Assembly (NCBI GenBank): GCA_009993605.1
Contig: JAACTB010000015.1
Location: forward strand, 88,801-152,800
DNA: 64,000 bases
Source of the DNA: Erythrobacter sp.
GTDB lineage: Bacteria; Pseudomonadota; Alphaproteobacteria; Sphingomonadales; Sphingomonadaceae
Direction: 5' to 3'
How positions within the stretch are numbered: position 1 is the first letter of the stretch; each line of letters opens with the position of its first letter. A program made the translations under genes and the position numbers. The notes under the pieces are model-generated. The model saw only the letters and a program-made list of their open reading frames with translations, was not told the origin of the DNA and did no database searches. Positions 1 to 9,105 of this stretch are shown piece after piece.

Positions 1-2
1 AT

Positions 3-1727
3 TGCGATCTGCCCCGCCGCCGATCCGATTTCGCGACCTTCGCCGAGGCGATCGACTATGCCGCCAGGAGCGAAAAGGGCCTCAATTTCCACGATATGCG
101 CGGCGCGCTGGAACGGGTCTATCCCTATAGCGAGATGCGCGCGGACGCGATGAAGGCCGCGCGCCAGTTCGCGGCGATGGGGATCGAGAAGGGCGACCGC
201 GTGGCCCTGGTCGCGGAAACCGGCGCGGAATTCGCCGCCCTGTTCTGCGGCTGCATCTATGCCGGCGCCTGGCCGGTTCCCTTGCCGCTTCCGACCGGCT
301 TCGGCGGTAAGGAAGGGTATATCGAACAATTGTCGGTTCAGCTCGACAGCAGCGACCCCAAGATCCTGATCTATCCGGCGGAAATCGCCGAAATGGCGGG
401 CGCGGCGGCGGAGCGTCAGGGATGCGAAGGGCAAAGCTGGGAAGATTTCAGCCAGCGCCCCGATCCCGAAGCCGAGCTGCCCGAAGCGGACCCGCAGGAT
501 ATCTGCTATCTCCAGTATTCCTCGGGCTCGACCCGCTTCCCCACCGGGGTCGCCGTCACCCACGAGGCGCTGCTGCATAACCTCTACGGCCATGCGACGG
601 GCGTGAATCTCGGCGTGAACGACCGGGTGGTCAGCTGGCTGCCCTGGTATCACGACATGGGCCTCGTCGGCTGCTTCCTGTCGCCGATCGCCAACCAGGC
701 GTCGGTCGATTACATCAGGACCGAACATTTCGCGCGCCGCCCGCTCGCCTGGCTCGATCTCATCAGCCGCAACCAGGGCAACACGCTCAGCTATTCGCCG
801 ACCTTCGGTTACGACATCTGCGCGCGCCGCATCTCCAGCCAGTCCAATGTCGGCGAGCGGCTGGACCTGTCTCGCTGGCGCACGGCAGGCAATGGCGCGG
901 ACATGATCCGGCCCGACGTCATGCAGAATTTCGTCAACGCCTTCGCCGGGGCGGGCTTCAGGGCGAGCGCCTTTACGCCGAGCTACGGCCTCGCCGAAGC
1001 GACCCTTGCCGTCACGGTGATGCCGCCGGGCGAAGGAATCCGCGTCGAACTGGTCGAGGAAGAGCGCCTGTCGGGCCGCCCACGCGATCTTTCGCGCCCC
1101 GCGCGCTATCGCGCCATCGTCAATTGCGGGCGCCCGCTGCCGGGGATGGAAGTCGAAATTCGCGGCCCGGACGATGGGGAAAACGATAATCCGCGCGGCG
1201 ATCACCAGATCGGCAAGGTCTGGTGCCGGGGCAAGAGCGTGATGCATTCCTACTTCCGCAACGAGGAAGCGACCGAGGATTGCCTCGTCGCCAATGCGGA
1301 CGGCGAAGTCTGGCTCGACACCGGCGACATGGGTTACATGGCCGATGGCTATCTGTTCATCGTCGGAAGGGCGAAGGACATGATCATCATCAACGGCAAG
1401 AACCACTGGCCGCAGGATATCGAATGGGCGGTGGAACAGCTGCCGGGCTTCAATCACGGCGATATCGCCGCCTTCTCGGTCGAGACCGACAATGGCGAGG
1501 AAGCGCCCGCCGTGCTGGTCCATTGCCGCGTGTCGGAGCCTGAAGAACGGATCAAGCTGCGCAACCAGATCGCCGACAAGGTTCGCGGCGTGACGGGGAT
1601 GAACTGCGTCGTCGAGCTGGTCCCGCCGCGCAGCCTGCCGCGCACCAGCTCGGGCAAATTGAGCCGCGCCAAGGCGAAGAAGCTGTATCTCTCGGGTGAG
1701 ATACAGCCGCTCGATCTAGCGGCCTGA
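3..1727 (+). CDS. Fatty-acyl-AMP ligase (FAAL), 5'-truncated by window
   Basis: ANL-superfamily adenylation enzyme, expected to activate a fatty acid as acyl-AMP and hand it to an acyl carrier protein, without the CoA step of fatty-acyl-CoA ligases. The reading frame is open to the window edge, and the residues before the first ATG at 96 (SDFATFAEAIDYAARSEKG) look like the usual FAAL N-terminus, so the true start lies upstream. Visible motifs are the P-loop-like YSSGSTRFPTG, the SWLPWYHDMGL block, PSYGLAEA, the hinge LDTGDMGYMADGYLFIVGR, and the C-terminal lysine region near SSGKLSRAKAKK. The cognate carrier protein and product pathway lie outside the window, so the substrate is unknown. Confidence 0.88.
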   Translation, partial: CDLPRRRSDFATFAEAIDYAARSEKGLNFHDMRGALERVYPYSEMRADAMKAARQFAAMGIEKGDRVALVAETGAEFAALFCGCIYAGAWPVPLPLPTGFGGKEGYIEQLSVQLDSSDPKILIYPAEIAEMAGAAAERQGCEGQSWEDFSQRPDPEAELPEADPQDICYLQYSSGSTRFPTGVAVTHEALLHNLYGHATGVNLGVNDRVVSWLPWYHDMGLVGCFLSPIANQASVDYIRTEHFARRPLAWLDLISRNQGNTLSYSPTFGYDICARRISSQSNVGERLDLSRWRTAGNGADMIRPDVMQNFVNAFAGAGFRASAFTPSYGLAEATLAVTVMPPGEGIRVELVEEERLSGRPRDLSRPARYRAIVNCGRPLPGMEVEIRGPDDGENDNPRGDHQIGKVWCRGKSVMHSYFRNEEATEDCLVANADGEVWLDTGDMGYMADGYLFIVGRAKDMIIINGKNHWPQDIEWAVEQLPGFNHGDIAAFSVETDNGEEAPAVLVHCRVSEPEERIKLRNQIADKVRGVTGMNCVVELVPPRSLPRTSSGKLSRAKAKKLYLSGEIQPLDLAA

Positions 1728-1736
1728 TCTCCTGGG

Positions 1737-3314
1737 TCAGGAGGACGGCGCCGCATCGTCCTCCGGCTCGTCCGCCCAGCCGGCCTGCATGACCGGCCCG
1801 CCGACGACGAGGACCGAGACGACGCCCGCCTCCTGAAGCAATTGCGCCGCGATGGCGCGGGTCTCGCTCGATCCTCCAGTCAGGCTGATCGGCTGCCCCC
1901 TGCGCGACGCGGCCCAAGCCACGAGGTTGAGCGCATCGCGTCCGGCAGAAGTCAGCTCCTGACCGTCGAAGGTGATGATTGGAAGCGCGAGCAGAGGGGG
2001 CTCGATGCGGACCGTCCAGTCCGGCGATGCGTCCTGGATGCGCGCCTCGAGCGCGCGATAGGTTGCTATCCCCGCGCCCGGAATGCGTGCCGCGCGAACG
2101 ACGGCGCGGCGCGCCTCCGCATCCACGGTGACCTCGCCCGGATCGACCCCGGCGATCAGCGCCATGCGTTCGGCAAGCGAGCGACTTTCCTCGCTTAGCG
2201 CGCGCTGGCTGTCCTCGCGCGCGCGCAACAGCTCGATGGCTTCCGCCTCGGCCCCCGTCCCCACCCGGAACTGGGTGAGCGTCAGATCGATCGGGCGTTG
2301 CAAGCGCGCGGCCAATTCCGCTTCGCTATCCTGCTCGGCGGACGATCGGGGATTGGGCGTCAGCACCGTGGCGGAGACCGTCACCGGGTCGGCATCGAGA
2401 TCGAACTCGATATGGCTCAACCGCGCGTCGCTGCCCGCCTCGGCAAGAACGGTGGTGCGGATGATGCGCGCCGCGTTCGTCTCCCACACGATCTGCCTGA
2501 GCGAGAAGAACAGCGGGACCGCGAGCCCGACGAAAACCGCGATGATCAGCGCCGTCTGCCAGCGCGTCTGCTTTTCGGAAAGGCGCGCGCTGAACCCATA
2601 GATACGCGCCATGATCGTGGCGACCAGGGCGATCGTCATGAGGTTCGTGACGTAGAGCAGCAGCGCGCCCGAAAAGACCGTCCAGTTGGCAGTGGCGAGG
2701 CCGAACCCGACCACGCCCAGAGGCGGCATCAGCGCGGTGGCGATCGCGACGCCGACGATCGTGCCCTCGCGCCCCCGGATCATGGAATAGGCGCCCGCGA
2801 GAGCGGAGAAGACCGCCACGGCGAGGTCGAACAGGTTCGGCTGAGTGCGCGCGGCGATCTCGGGCGTCACGGTCTGCAAAGGGGATACGAACACGATCAA
2901 AGCGGTCAGCGCCACGCCCAGCACCGTGCCCGCCGCCAGCGCCACCGCCGATCCGCGCAGCCAGCTGTAATCGCCGATCGCCAGCGCGAAGCCCGCGCCG
3001 ATGATCGGCCCCATCAAGGGCGCGATCAACATGGCGCCGATCACGACGGCAGGCGAGGACAGTAACAGGCCGAGGATCGCGATCCCCGCCGACATGGCCA
3101 GCATGAAGAGATAGCGGGGCGAGGTGTACGCCTCTTCGCGCCGCTTTTCGATCACCGCTTCCTGATCGACCGTCTCCAGCACCGCGACCCGCCACCACCG
3201 GCGCCAGGTTTCCAGCCGCGTGTTGACGATCCGGTCCATCCAGCCCGAAGGCGTGGGATCGGCATTGCCCGCCGCTGCGTCGCGCGTATCTGTTCGGTTC
3301 GGCGCGCTGGCCAT
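1737..3314 (-). CDS. DUF389 (TIGR00341-type) membrane protein
   Basis: Predicted 525-residue inner-membrane protein. After a short hydrophilic N-terminus, a hydrophobic core holds about six transmembrane segments, including the family-typical run LLLSSPAVVIGAMLIAPLMG followed by PIIGAGFALAIGDY. The C-terminal half (from about residue 270) is a soluble domain with many short hydrophobic strands and ends in an acidic tail. The molecular function of DUF389 proteins is not established. It converges on the FAAL gene with a 9-base gap. ATG start; next to the divergent TelA gene with 166 bases between, so it probably has its own promoter there. Family call is confident, role is not. Confidence 0.8.
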   Translation of the reverse strand: MASAPNRTDTRDAAAGNADPTPSGWMDRIVNTRLETWRRWWRVAVLETVDQEAVIEKRREEAYTSPRYLFMLAMSAGIAILGLLLSSPAVVIGAMLIAPLMGPIIGAGFALAIGDYSWLRGSAVALAAGTVLGVALTALIVFVSPLQTVTPEIAARTQPNLFDLAVAVFSALAGAYSMIRGREGTIVGVAIATALMPPLGVVGFGLATANWTVFSGALLLYVTNLMTIALVATIMARIYGFSARLSEKQTRWQTALIIAVFVGLAVPLFFSLRQIVWETNAARIIRTTVLAEAGSDARLSHIEFDLDADPVTVSATVLTPNPRSSAEQDSEAELAARLQRPIDLTLTQFRVGTGAEAEAIELLRAREDSQRALSEESRSLAERMALIAGVDPGEVTVDAEARRAVVRAARIPGAGIATYRALEARIQDASPDWTVRIEPPLLALPIITFDGQELTSAGRDALNLVAWAASRRGQPISLTGGSSETRAIAAQLLQEAGVVSVLVVGGPVMQAGWADEPEDDAAPSS

Positions 3315-3433
3315 CGATGCTCCCTACTTGCCTTCGAGCGGCCCGATCCCATAGATTGCAAAAGATACCAGCGGCAAGATGAGACGCAGTCGCCGGACAG
3401 AGAAAGCCGATCGGATCGCGGCAGCCGTTTTAT

Positions 3434-3462
3434 TTGCATAACACACTTGCACGCGCCATAAT
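3434..3462 (+). promoter_or_regulatory. Possible sigma-70-type promoter of the TelA gene
   Basis: TTGCAT at 3434-3439 and CATAAT at 3457-3462 are 17 bases apart, 19 bases before the TelA start codon. A ribosome-binding-like AAAGGA lies between. The -10 matches 5 of 6 consensus bases and the -35 only about half, so this is moderate evidence. Confidence 0.4.
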
Positions 3463-3480
3463 GGGGTAAAGGACGAATTC

Positions 3481-4722
3481 ATGGCCGACACGCTCAACAC
3501 CGAAACCTCCGGCACTGCCGCCAGCCCGGTCGCCACCAAGACCGAACCCGCTTTCGATCTGACCCCGCCCGATCCGGTCCCCCAGGTCGCGCCCGAAAAG
3601 GCCGCCGGGCTCGTTCCCGTCAGCGACGAGGTCAAGTCCAAGCTCGACACCAAGGTCGATGGGTTCGTGGCAGACCTGATTGCGTCCGATGCCAATTCGC
3701 CCGAATTCGGCAAGAAGGTCGATCAATTGACCAATATGGGCCGCAAGGAGATCATGGCGGCGGCGGGCATGTCCAACCGCTTCCTCGACCGGCCCGTGCG
3801 CGCGATGGACAAGGACGAGGGCGTCGGGGCCAATCTGGCCGAACTGCGCCGCGTGGTCGAAGATCTCGATCCCGGCAAGCGCGGCAAATTGTCGGGCACC
3901 CGCAAGATCCTCGGCATCATCCCGTTCGGCAACAAGCTGACCAATTATTTCCGCAGCTATCAGAGCGCGCAGACGCACATCCAGTCGATCCTCTCCAACC
4001 TCGCCAGCGGCAAGGACGAGCTGATCATGGACAATGCCGCGATCGACGTGGAGCGGCAGAAATTGTGGGAGGCGATGGGCAATCTGGAACAGATGATCCA
4101 CATCTCCAACACGCTCGATGCGAAGCTGGAGGAAAAGGCCGCCGAACTCGACGCGACCGATCCGGCCAAGGCCAAAGCGGTGCGCGAGACGGCTTTGTTC
4201 TACGTCCGCCAGCGCACGCAGGATCTGCTGACACAGATGGCGGTCAGCGTGCAAGGCTATCTCGCGCTCGATCTCGTCAAGAAGAACAATGTCGAGCTGG
4301 TGAAGGGCGTCGATCGCGCCAGCACCACCACGGTCGGCGCGCTGCGCACGGCGGTGACGGTGGCCGAGGCGATGACCAACCAGCGCCTCGTATTGGGCCA
4401 GATCACCGCGCTCAACGAAACGACAGCGGGGATCATCGACAGCACGTCGACCATGCTGCGCGAACAGACGGGCAAGATCCACGAACAGGCCGCGGCGAGC
4501 ACGATCCCACTGGAAACGCTCCAGCGCGCCTTCCAGAACATCTACGACACGATGGACGAGGTCGACCAGTTCAAGCTGCGCGCGCTTGATTCGATGAAGC
4601 AGACCGTCACCGTGCTTTCCAGCGAGGTCGAGAAGTCGAAGGGCTATATCGCCCGCGCCGAAGGCCAGAACCAGGCGCAGCGCCAGGTCGCCGAAAGCGG
4701 CCTGTTGAGTATCGAGGGCTAG
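3481..4722 (+). CDS. TelA/KlaA-family toxic-anion-resistance protein
   Basis: A 413-residue, mostly helical, soluble protein of the TelA family (PF05816), named from plasmid tellurite resistance but widespread on chromosomes with a poorly defined envelope-stress role. The first 60 residues are low-complexity (Ala/Pro/Thr rich). The rest is long amphipathic helices with the family-like central block around VERQKLWEAMGNLEQMI and a C-terminal helix containing LDSMKQTVTVLSSEV. There is no signal peptide or membrane segment. It is followed after one base by an XpaC-like membrane protein, the same order as TelA/XpaC pairs in Gram-positive bacteria, so the two probably work together. A direct tellurite role is inference from the family name only. 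Confidence 0.85.
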   Translation: MADTLNTETSGTAASPVATKTEPAFDLTPPDPVPQVAPEKAAGLVPVSDEVKSKLDTKVDGFVADLIASDANSPEFGKKVDQLTNMGRKEIMAAAGMSNRFLDRPVRAMDKDEGVGANLAELRRVVEDLDPGKRGKLSGTRKILGIIPFGNKLTNYFRSYQSAQTHIQSILSNLASGKDELIMDNAAIDVERQKLWEAMGNLEQMIHISNTLDAKLEEKAAELDATDPAKAKAVRETALFYVRQRTQDLLTQMAVSVQGYLALDLVKKNNVELVKGVDRASTTTVGALRTAVTVAEAMTNQRLVLGQITALNETTAGIIDSTSTMLREQTGKIHEQAAASTIPLETLQRAFQNIYDTMDEVDQFKLRALDSMKQTVTVLSSEVEKSKGYIARAEGQNQAQRQVAESGLLSIEG

Positions 4723-4723
4723 G

Positions 4724-5482
4724 ATGGCGGACCTGACCAGCCAGTCCGATCGTCTGATCGCCGACGCGAAGAGCCTGCGCGACGACAATCGGTCGGGCGG
4801 GCGGCATCGGCGCGGCCCGCCGATCGGCCGCGGATCGGGCCGCATCCGGCGCAAGAACCTGAAGCAGCGGCTGACTTACATGGTCTACGCCTTCGTGGCG
4901 ATCTTCGTCGGCGCCGGGGTCATCGGGATGGCGGTCGACGGGATCGGCTTCGTGGGCGTGATGCTCGTGCTCCTGGCGCTCGTGGCGGCGGTGGTGGTGT
5001 TCAGCAACTACCCGAAGGTGAAGGCGCCGAAGCGCGCCGATCTCGACAAGGGCAGCGTGGGCGAGATGGTCGGCAAGACCGAATTGTGGCTCGAACACCA
5101 GCGGCCCGCCCTGCCCCCGCCGGCGGCGCAGATCGTCACCGACATGGGCGTCCAGCTCGACGCGCTGGGCCTCCAGTTGCAAGGGCTCGACCAGAATCAC
5201 CCCAAGGCGCGCGAGGTCCGCAGCCTGGTCGGCGAACAGCTGCCCGAGATGATCGACAGCTATCGCAGAATTCCGGCAAATCTTCGCACCGAAAAACGCG
5301 CGGGCGCCACGCCCGACGAGCAGCTGACCGACAGCCTCGCCAAGATCAGCGGTGAAATCGATTCGATCACCCGCCAGCTCGCCGAAGGCTCGCTCGACGA
5401 TCTGGCGATCAAGCATCGCTATCTCGACTACAAGTTCGGCGAAGGGGCCGAGACCAGTCCGCAATTGGAGAACAAGAGCTGA
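4724..5482 (+). CDS. XpaC-like two-helix membrane protein, TelA partner
   Basis: A 252-residue protein with a basic N-terminus (GRGSGRIRRKNLKQRL at 35-50), two adjacent transmembrane helices at about 51-70 and 74-94, and a cytosolic, helical C-terminal domain. This layout, and its place directly after telA, resembles the XpaC family ('5-bromo-4-chloroindolyl phosphate hydrolysis'), a name derived from a phenotype and not a known reaction. It is spaced one base from telA and overlaps the next gene by one base (TGATG), so the three form one operon. Assignment to XpaC rests on architecture and context and is moderate. Confidence 0.62.
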   Translation: MADLTSQSDRLIADAKSLRDDNRSGGRHRRGPPIGRGSGRIRRKNLKQRLTYMVYAFVAIFVGAGVIGMAVDGIGFVGVMLVLLALVAAVVVFSNYPKVKAPKRADLDKGSVGEMVGKTELWLEHQRPALPPPAAQIVTDMGVQLDALGLQLQGLDQNHPKAREVRSLVGEQLPEMIDSYRRIPANLRTEKRAGATPDEQLTDSLAKISGEIDSITRQLAEGSLDDLAIKHRYLDYKFGEGAETSPQLENKS

Positions 5483-5781
5483 TGCGCGTGCCCATCGCCC
5501 ACACCCTTCCCAAGGAAGAAGTGCGCCGTCGCCTGCGCGAACGCAGTCATGAAATTGTCAATTTCGTACCCGGCGGCATGGCGGACGTCACCACTGGCTG
5601 GCCCAATGAGGACCAGATGGATCTCTCCGTCCGTGCCATGGGCCAGGGGATCGACGGGCGCGTTCTGATCGAAGAGCGTGAGGTGGTGTTCGAGGTCGAT
5701 CTGCCGCCCGCCCTGTCCTTCGTCGAGCCAATGATCGCCGGCGCGATCCGCGACAAGGGGCAGAAACTGCTGACCCCGTAA
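5482..5781 (+). CDS. Polyhydroxyalkanoic acid system family protein
   Basis: A 99-residue protein resembling the PHA_gran_rgn family (PF09650), found near PHA granule genes and also alone in many proteobacteria. The sequence has the typical N-terminal HTLPKEEVRRRL helix and a beta-rich region ending in a C-terminal helix (FVEPMIAGAIRDKGQKLL), a fold like small START/polyketide-cyclase-type domains. Its start codon shares a base with the stop of the XpaC-like gene, showing translational coupling. No PHA synthase or phasin is visible nearby, so a granule role cannot be inferred here. Confidence 0.72.
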   Translation: MRVPIAHTLPKEEVRRRLRERSHEIVNFVPGGMADVTTGWPNEDQMDLSVRAMGQGIDGRVLIEEREVVFEVDLPPALSFVEPMIAGAIRDKGQKLLTP

Positions 5782-5971
5782 CCAGCGGTTCAGGCTTTCC
5801 CGCTAAATTTCCGTTTTCTCGGAACAAATTGGCCAGTTTCGCGCTGTTGCTTATTGTGCGCGGGTGGGCTGCGTTACCGGTATGCAGGTGCTCGTCAGAT
5901 ATTTGCATGGCTGTCACGCGTATCCCGGGACGGATGCGCTCGTGACACTGGAGGGGTCGAAACGGGTTTTC

Positions 5972-6523
5972 ATGGGTCGCACTGAACGATCGAATCTGAG
6001 AAGCGTATTGAGACGCGAAACCGCATCGGTGCATGACAGGCTCGATCGCGCATTGGGGGACGAGGCTCTGGCTTCCTCGAAGGAATACGCACGCTTTCTC
6101 GCGACGCAATACCGCGCGCGCAAGCCGATCGAGGACTGGATCGCAGCCAATATGGCAGGCGAAGAAGCGCCCCCTGAACAAGCGCCCCTGATCGCCGCCG
6201 ATCTGGCCGCTCTCGGCGCCGACACGCCTCCCGTGGCCCCGTCATTCTCCATGCCCGCAGAGGCCGATCCGGTCGGCCTGCAATGGGCTCTGGCCGGATC
6301 ATCGCTGGGCAATCGCGCCATGCTCGCACAGCGGCGTAAATCGGGGCTGGACGGACCGGAAAAATTCCTGTCCGACGCTGCCATGCCTGCCTTTTTCAAG
6401 GATCTTCGTCCCCGCCTTGAAGCCAAGGTCGATTCTGCCAGCGCGGAACGCGCGGTGATGGCCGCCCATGCGGTGTTCGCCTGCTTCCTTAAGGCACTCG
6501 AACCGCTGGAACACGCGGCATGA
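5972..6523 (+). CDS. bphO: Biliverdin-producing heme oxygenase (BphO/HemO type)
   Basis: Cleaves heme to biliverdin, CO and iron. The chosen ATG gives 183 residues and starts just before the first helix. The frame is open upstream to 5864, but that extension does not look like the family; a GTG at 5942 is a second candidate. Visible features are the proximal histidine H21 in ETASVHDRLD and the distal-helix glycine-rich segment WALAGSSLGNRAM. It overlaps the bacteriophytochrome start by four bases (ATGA), the classic arrangement in which the oxygenase supplies the biliverdin chromophore to the photoreceptor translated from the same message. Confidence 0.87.
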   Translation: MGRTERSNLRSVLRRETASVHDRLDRALGDEALASSKEYARFLATQYRARKPIEDWIAANMAGEEAPPEQAPLIAADLAALGADTPPVAPSFSMPAEADPVGLQWALAGSSLGNRAMLAQRRKSGLDGPEKFLSDAAMPAFFKDLRPRLEAKVDSASAERAVMAAHAVFACFLKALEPLEHAA

Positions 6524-9105
6524 ACGAACATGTCGACATCGACCCGGTCGATCTGACGAATTGCGATCGCGAGCCGATCCACCAAATCGGTGCCATCCAG
6601 GATTTCGGCGCGCTGATCGCCGTGACGACCGATGGAATGATCGCGCATTATTCAGCCAATTTCTCGGAGATTCTGGGGATCGGGAAATCCCCCGAGATCG
6701 GGACGCAGTTGAGCGCTGTGTTTACGTCCGAGGCCATGGCCGCGATCGGGCGCGCCAGCGGCTTGCTGCACGATCCGACCAGCGTCGAACGGCTGTTCGC
6801 CGTCCATCTCGTCGGCGGCAAGGGGCCGTTCGACTGCGCTATTCATGCGAGCGACGGCCTTACGGTGATCGAGATCGAGCCGAGCGCGTCGGAGGAAATG
6901 GACCGGCAATTGCGGATGCTCCAGCCGATCCTGCGCCAGCTTGAACTGTCGGAAAACCTGCTGGATCTTTGCCAGCAAGCCGCCGATCGCCTGCGCGATT
7001 TGCTCGGTTTCGACCGGGTCATGGTCTATCGATTCCAGCCCGACGAAAGCGGCGCGGTCATCGCCGAATCGGTCGAGGACGAATACGAAAGCTTCCACGG
7101 CCTGCGCTATCCGCGCACCGACATTCCGCAGCAGGCACGGCGCCTCTATCTGCGCAACCGCTTCCGCATCATCAGCGATACGCTCGCAACGCCGGTGCCG
7201 ATCGAACCGCAAATGCGCGCCGAAGGCACGCCGCTCGACCTGTCGATGAGCACGCTGCGCGCAGTCTCGCCGATCCATATCGAATATCTGATCAATATGG
7301 GCGTACGCGCCTCGCTCTCGATCTCGATCGTGATCGAGGGGAAATTGTGGGGCCTGTTCGCCTGCCATCATTACGCGCCGCGCGTGCTGCCCTATTCGCT
7401 GCGCACCGCGGCGGAGCTGTTCTCCGAACTGTTCTCGCTGTCGGCGGAGCGCATGATCGGGAAGGAGCGGTCCTCGGTCCAGGATGCGGGGCGCAGCCTG
7501 CACGACCAGTTGATGCGCGCCATTGCGGGCGGGGAGTCGCTGGTTGAAGCGCTCCCCACCTTGCGCCCGATCATCCGGCGCGCGATCCCGCATGACGGGA
7601 TCAGCGCCTATGTCGACGGCGACTATCGCGCGGTCGGATCGGCACCCGACGAGGCGGAATTCATGGCGCTCATGCCCGCGCTCAATTCCTCCGCGACCAG
7701 CCGCACCATCGCTTCCGACAGTCTCGCCAAGCGCATTCCCGCCGCCGAGAATTTTGCCGACCGGGCCGTGGGTGCGCTGATCATCCCGGTTTCGCGCAGC
7801 CCGCGCGACTATGTCATTTTGTGGCGCCGCGAATTGAAGCAGACCGTCACCTGGGCCGGGAATCCCGAAAAGCCGGTGGAGACCGGCCCCAACGGCACGC
7901 GCCTCACCCCGCGAAAGAGCTTCGAGGCGTGGCAGCAATCGGTCACCGGAAAGAGCGCGGAATGGACCGAGGTCGAATTGAGCCTGGTCGAGAGCCTGCG
8001 CGTAACGCTGCTCGAAGTTATCCTGCGCGTGACGGACGAGCTCGCGACCGAGCGTGCCAAGGCCCAGCGGCAGCAGGAATTGTTGATCGCGGAACTGAAC
8101 CACCGCGTCCGCAATATTCTGAACCTCATCCGCGGCCTTATCAACCAGTCGCGCCATGAAGCCGTGAATGTCGACGAATTCGCCCGGCTGATCGGAGGGC
8201 GCATCAACGCGCTCGCCAGCGCGCACGACAATATCACGCGCGAGAACTGGTCGGCGGCCTCGGTCACGGAGCTGATCGAAACGGAAGCCGAAGCCTATGT
8301 CTCGGGCAAGCTCGACCGGATTGCGATCGTCGGAGACGAAGCCTTGGTTTCTCCCGAAGCCTATACCGTGCTCGCGCTCGTCATCCACGAAATGATGACC
8401 AATTCCGCCAAATACGGGTCCCTGTGCGATCAGAGCGGACGGCTGTCGGTCGAAATCATCTGCGATGAGAGCGGCATGACGATCTGCTGGAAAGAGGCCG
8501 GGGGGCCCCCGGTGCGCGCGCCCGAGCGGCGCGGTTTCGGCAGCACGATCATCGAGAAATCCATCCCCTTCGAATTGAACGGGCGCGCGGATCTCGATTT
8601 CAAGCTGTCCGGCGTCGAGGCCGAATTCTGGATTCCCGGTCGCTTCATCACCCGCAAGGGCCGGATCGACGAAAAGGAAGCGGCCCGGCGCGATCGCCCG
8701 AACCGCAAGGAAGGCTCGAGCGACAACGAGGCTGTCGGCGCCCTTCCCGGCCATGTCCTGATCGTCGAGGACGGCATGATCATCGCGATGGATACCGAGG
8801 AGACGCTGCGCGATCTCGGCGTGGCCGAGGTGACCATTGCCGCCAAGGTCTCGACGGCCCTGAAGGCGCTCGAAGAGACCGAATTCGATTTTGCCGTGCT
8901 CGACTTCAATCTCGGCACCGAATCGAGCGAGCCGGTGGCGAAGAAGCTCGTCGAGCTCGGCGTGCCGTTCTGGCTGGCGACCGGCTATGGCGAAATGGCG
9001 GACAAGCTCGACGAAATCGGCGCGCGGGGCGTTCTTACAAAGCCGTATGGCAAGGACGAATTGCGCCGGATGCTGGCCAAGTTCGCGGAACTCGACCCCA
9101 GCTAG
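6520..9105 (+). CDS. bphP: Bacteriophytochrome, HWE-kinase and receiver hybrid
   Basis: Red/far-red photoreceptor of 861 residues. Order: PAS (residues 1-120) with the bilin-attachment cysteine C15 in LTNCDREPIH; GAF with a PASDIP-like PRTDIP and the SPIHIEYLINMGVRAS block; PHY, with the tongue motif PRKSF near 466; then a HisKA_2/HWE kinase with phospho-acceptor H528 (AELNHRVRN), N-box HEMMTNSAKYG and the diagnostic W-x-E (WKE); and a C-terminal receiver domain with aspartate D795 (VLDFNLG) and lysine in LTKPYG. It is coupled to the heme oxygenase. The fused receiver may act as phosphate sink or as an output relay; no separate partner regulator lies beside it. Its stop shares the CTAG palindrome with the convergent TonB gene. 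Confidence 0.92.
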   Translation: MNEHVDIDPVDLTNCDREPIHQIGAIQDFGALIAVTTDGMIAHYSANFSEILGIGKSPEIGTQLSAVFTSEAMAAIGRASGLLHDPTSVERLFAVHLVGGKGPFDCAIHASDGLTVIEIEPSASEEMDRQLRMLQPILRQLELSENLLDLCQQAADRLRDLLGFDRVMVYRFQPDESGAVIAESVEDEYESFHGLRYPRTDIPQQARRLYLRNRFRIISDTLATPVPIEPQMRAEGTPLDLSMSTLRAVSPIHIEYLINMGVRASLSISIVIEGKLWGLFACHHYAPRVLPYSLRTAAELFSELFSLSAERMIGKERSSVQDAGRSLHDQLMRAIAGGESLVEALPTLRPIIRRAIPHDGISAYVDGDYRAVGSAPDEAEFMALMPALNSSATSRTIASDSLAKRIPAAENFADRAVGALIIPVSRSPRDYVILWRRELKQTVTWAGNPEKPVETGPNGTRLTPRKSFEAWQQSVTGKSAEWTEVELSLVESLRVTLLEVILRVTDELATERAKAQRQQELLIAELNHRVRNILNLIRGLINQSRHEAVNVDEFARLIGGRINALASAHDNITRENWSAASVTELIETEAEAYVSGKLDRIAIVGDEALVSPEAYTVLALVIHEMMTNSAKYGSLCDQSGRLSVEIICDESGMTICWKEAGGPPVRAPERRGFGSTIIEKSIPFELNGRADLDFKLSGVEAEFWIPGRFITRKGRIDEKEAARRDRPNRKEGSSDNEAVGALPGHVLIVEDGMIIAMDTEETLRDLGVAEVTIAAKVSTALKALEETEFDFAVLDFNLGTESSEPVAKKLVELGVPFWLATGYGEMADKLDEIGARGVLTKPYGKDELRRMLAKFAELDPS

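Noticed and set aside
5819..5850. EcfG promoter before the heme oxygenase gene
   Set aside because: GGAAC is present but CGTT is missing at the 16-17-base distance.
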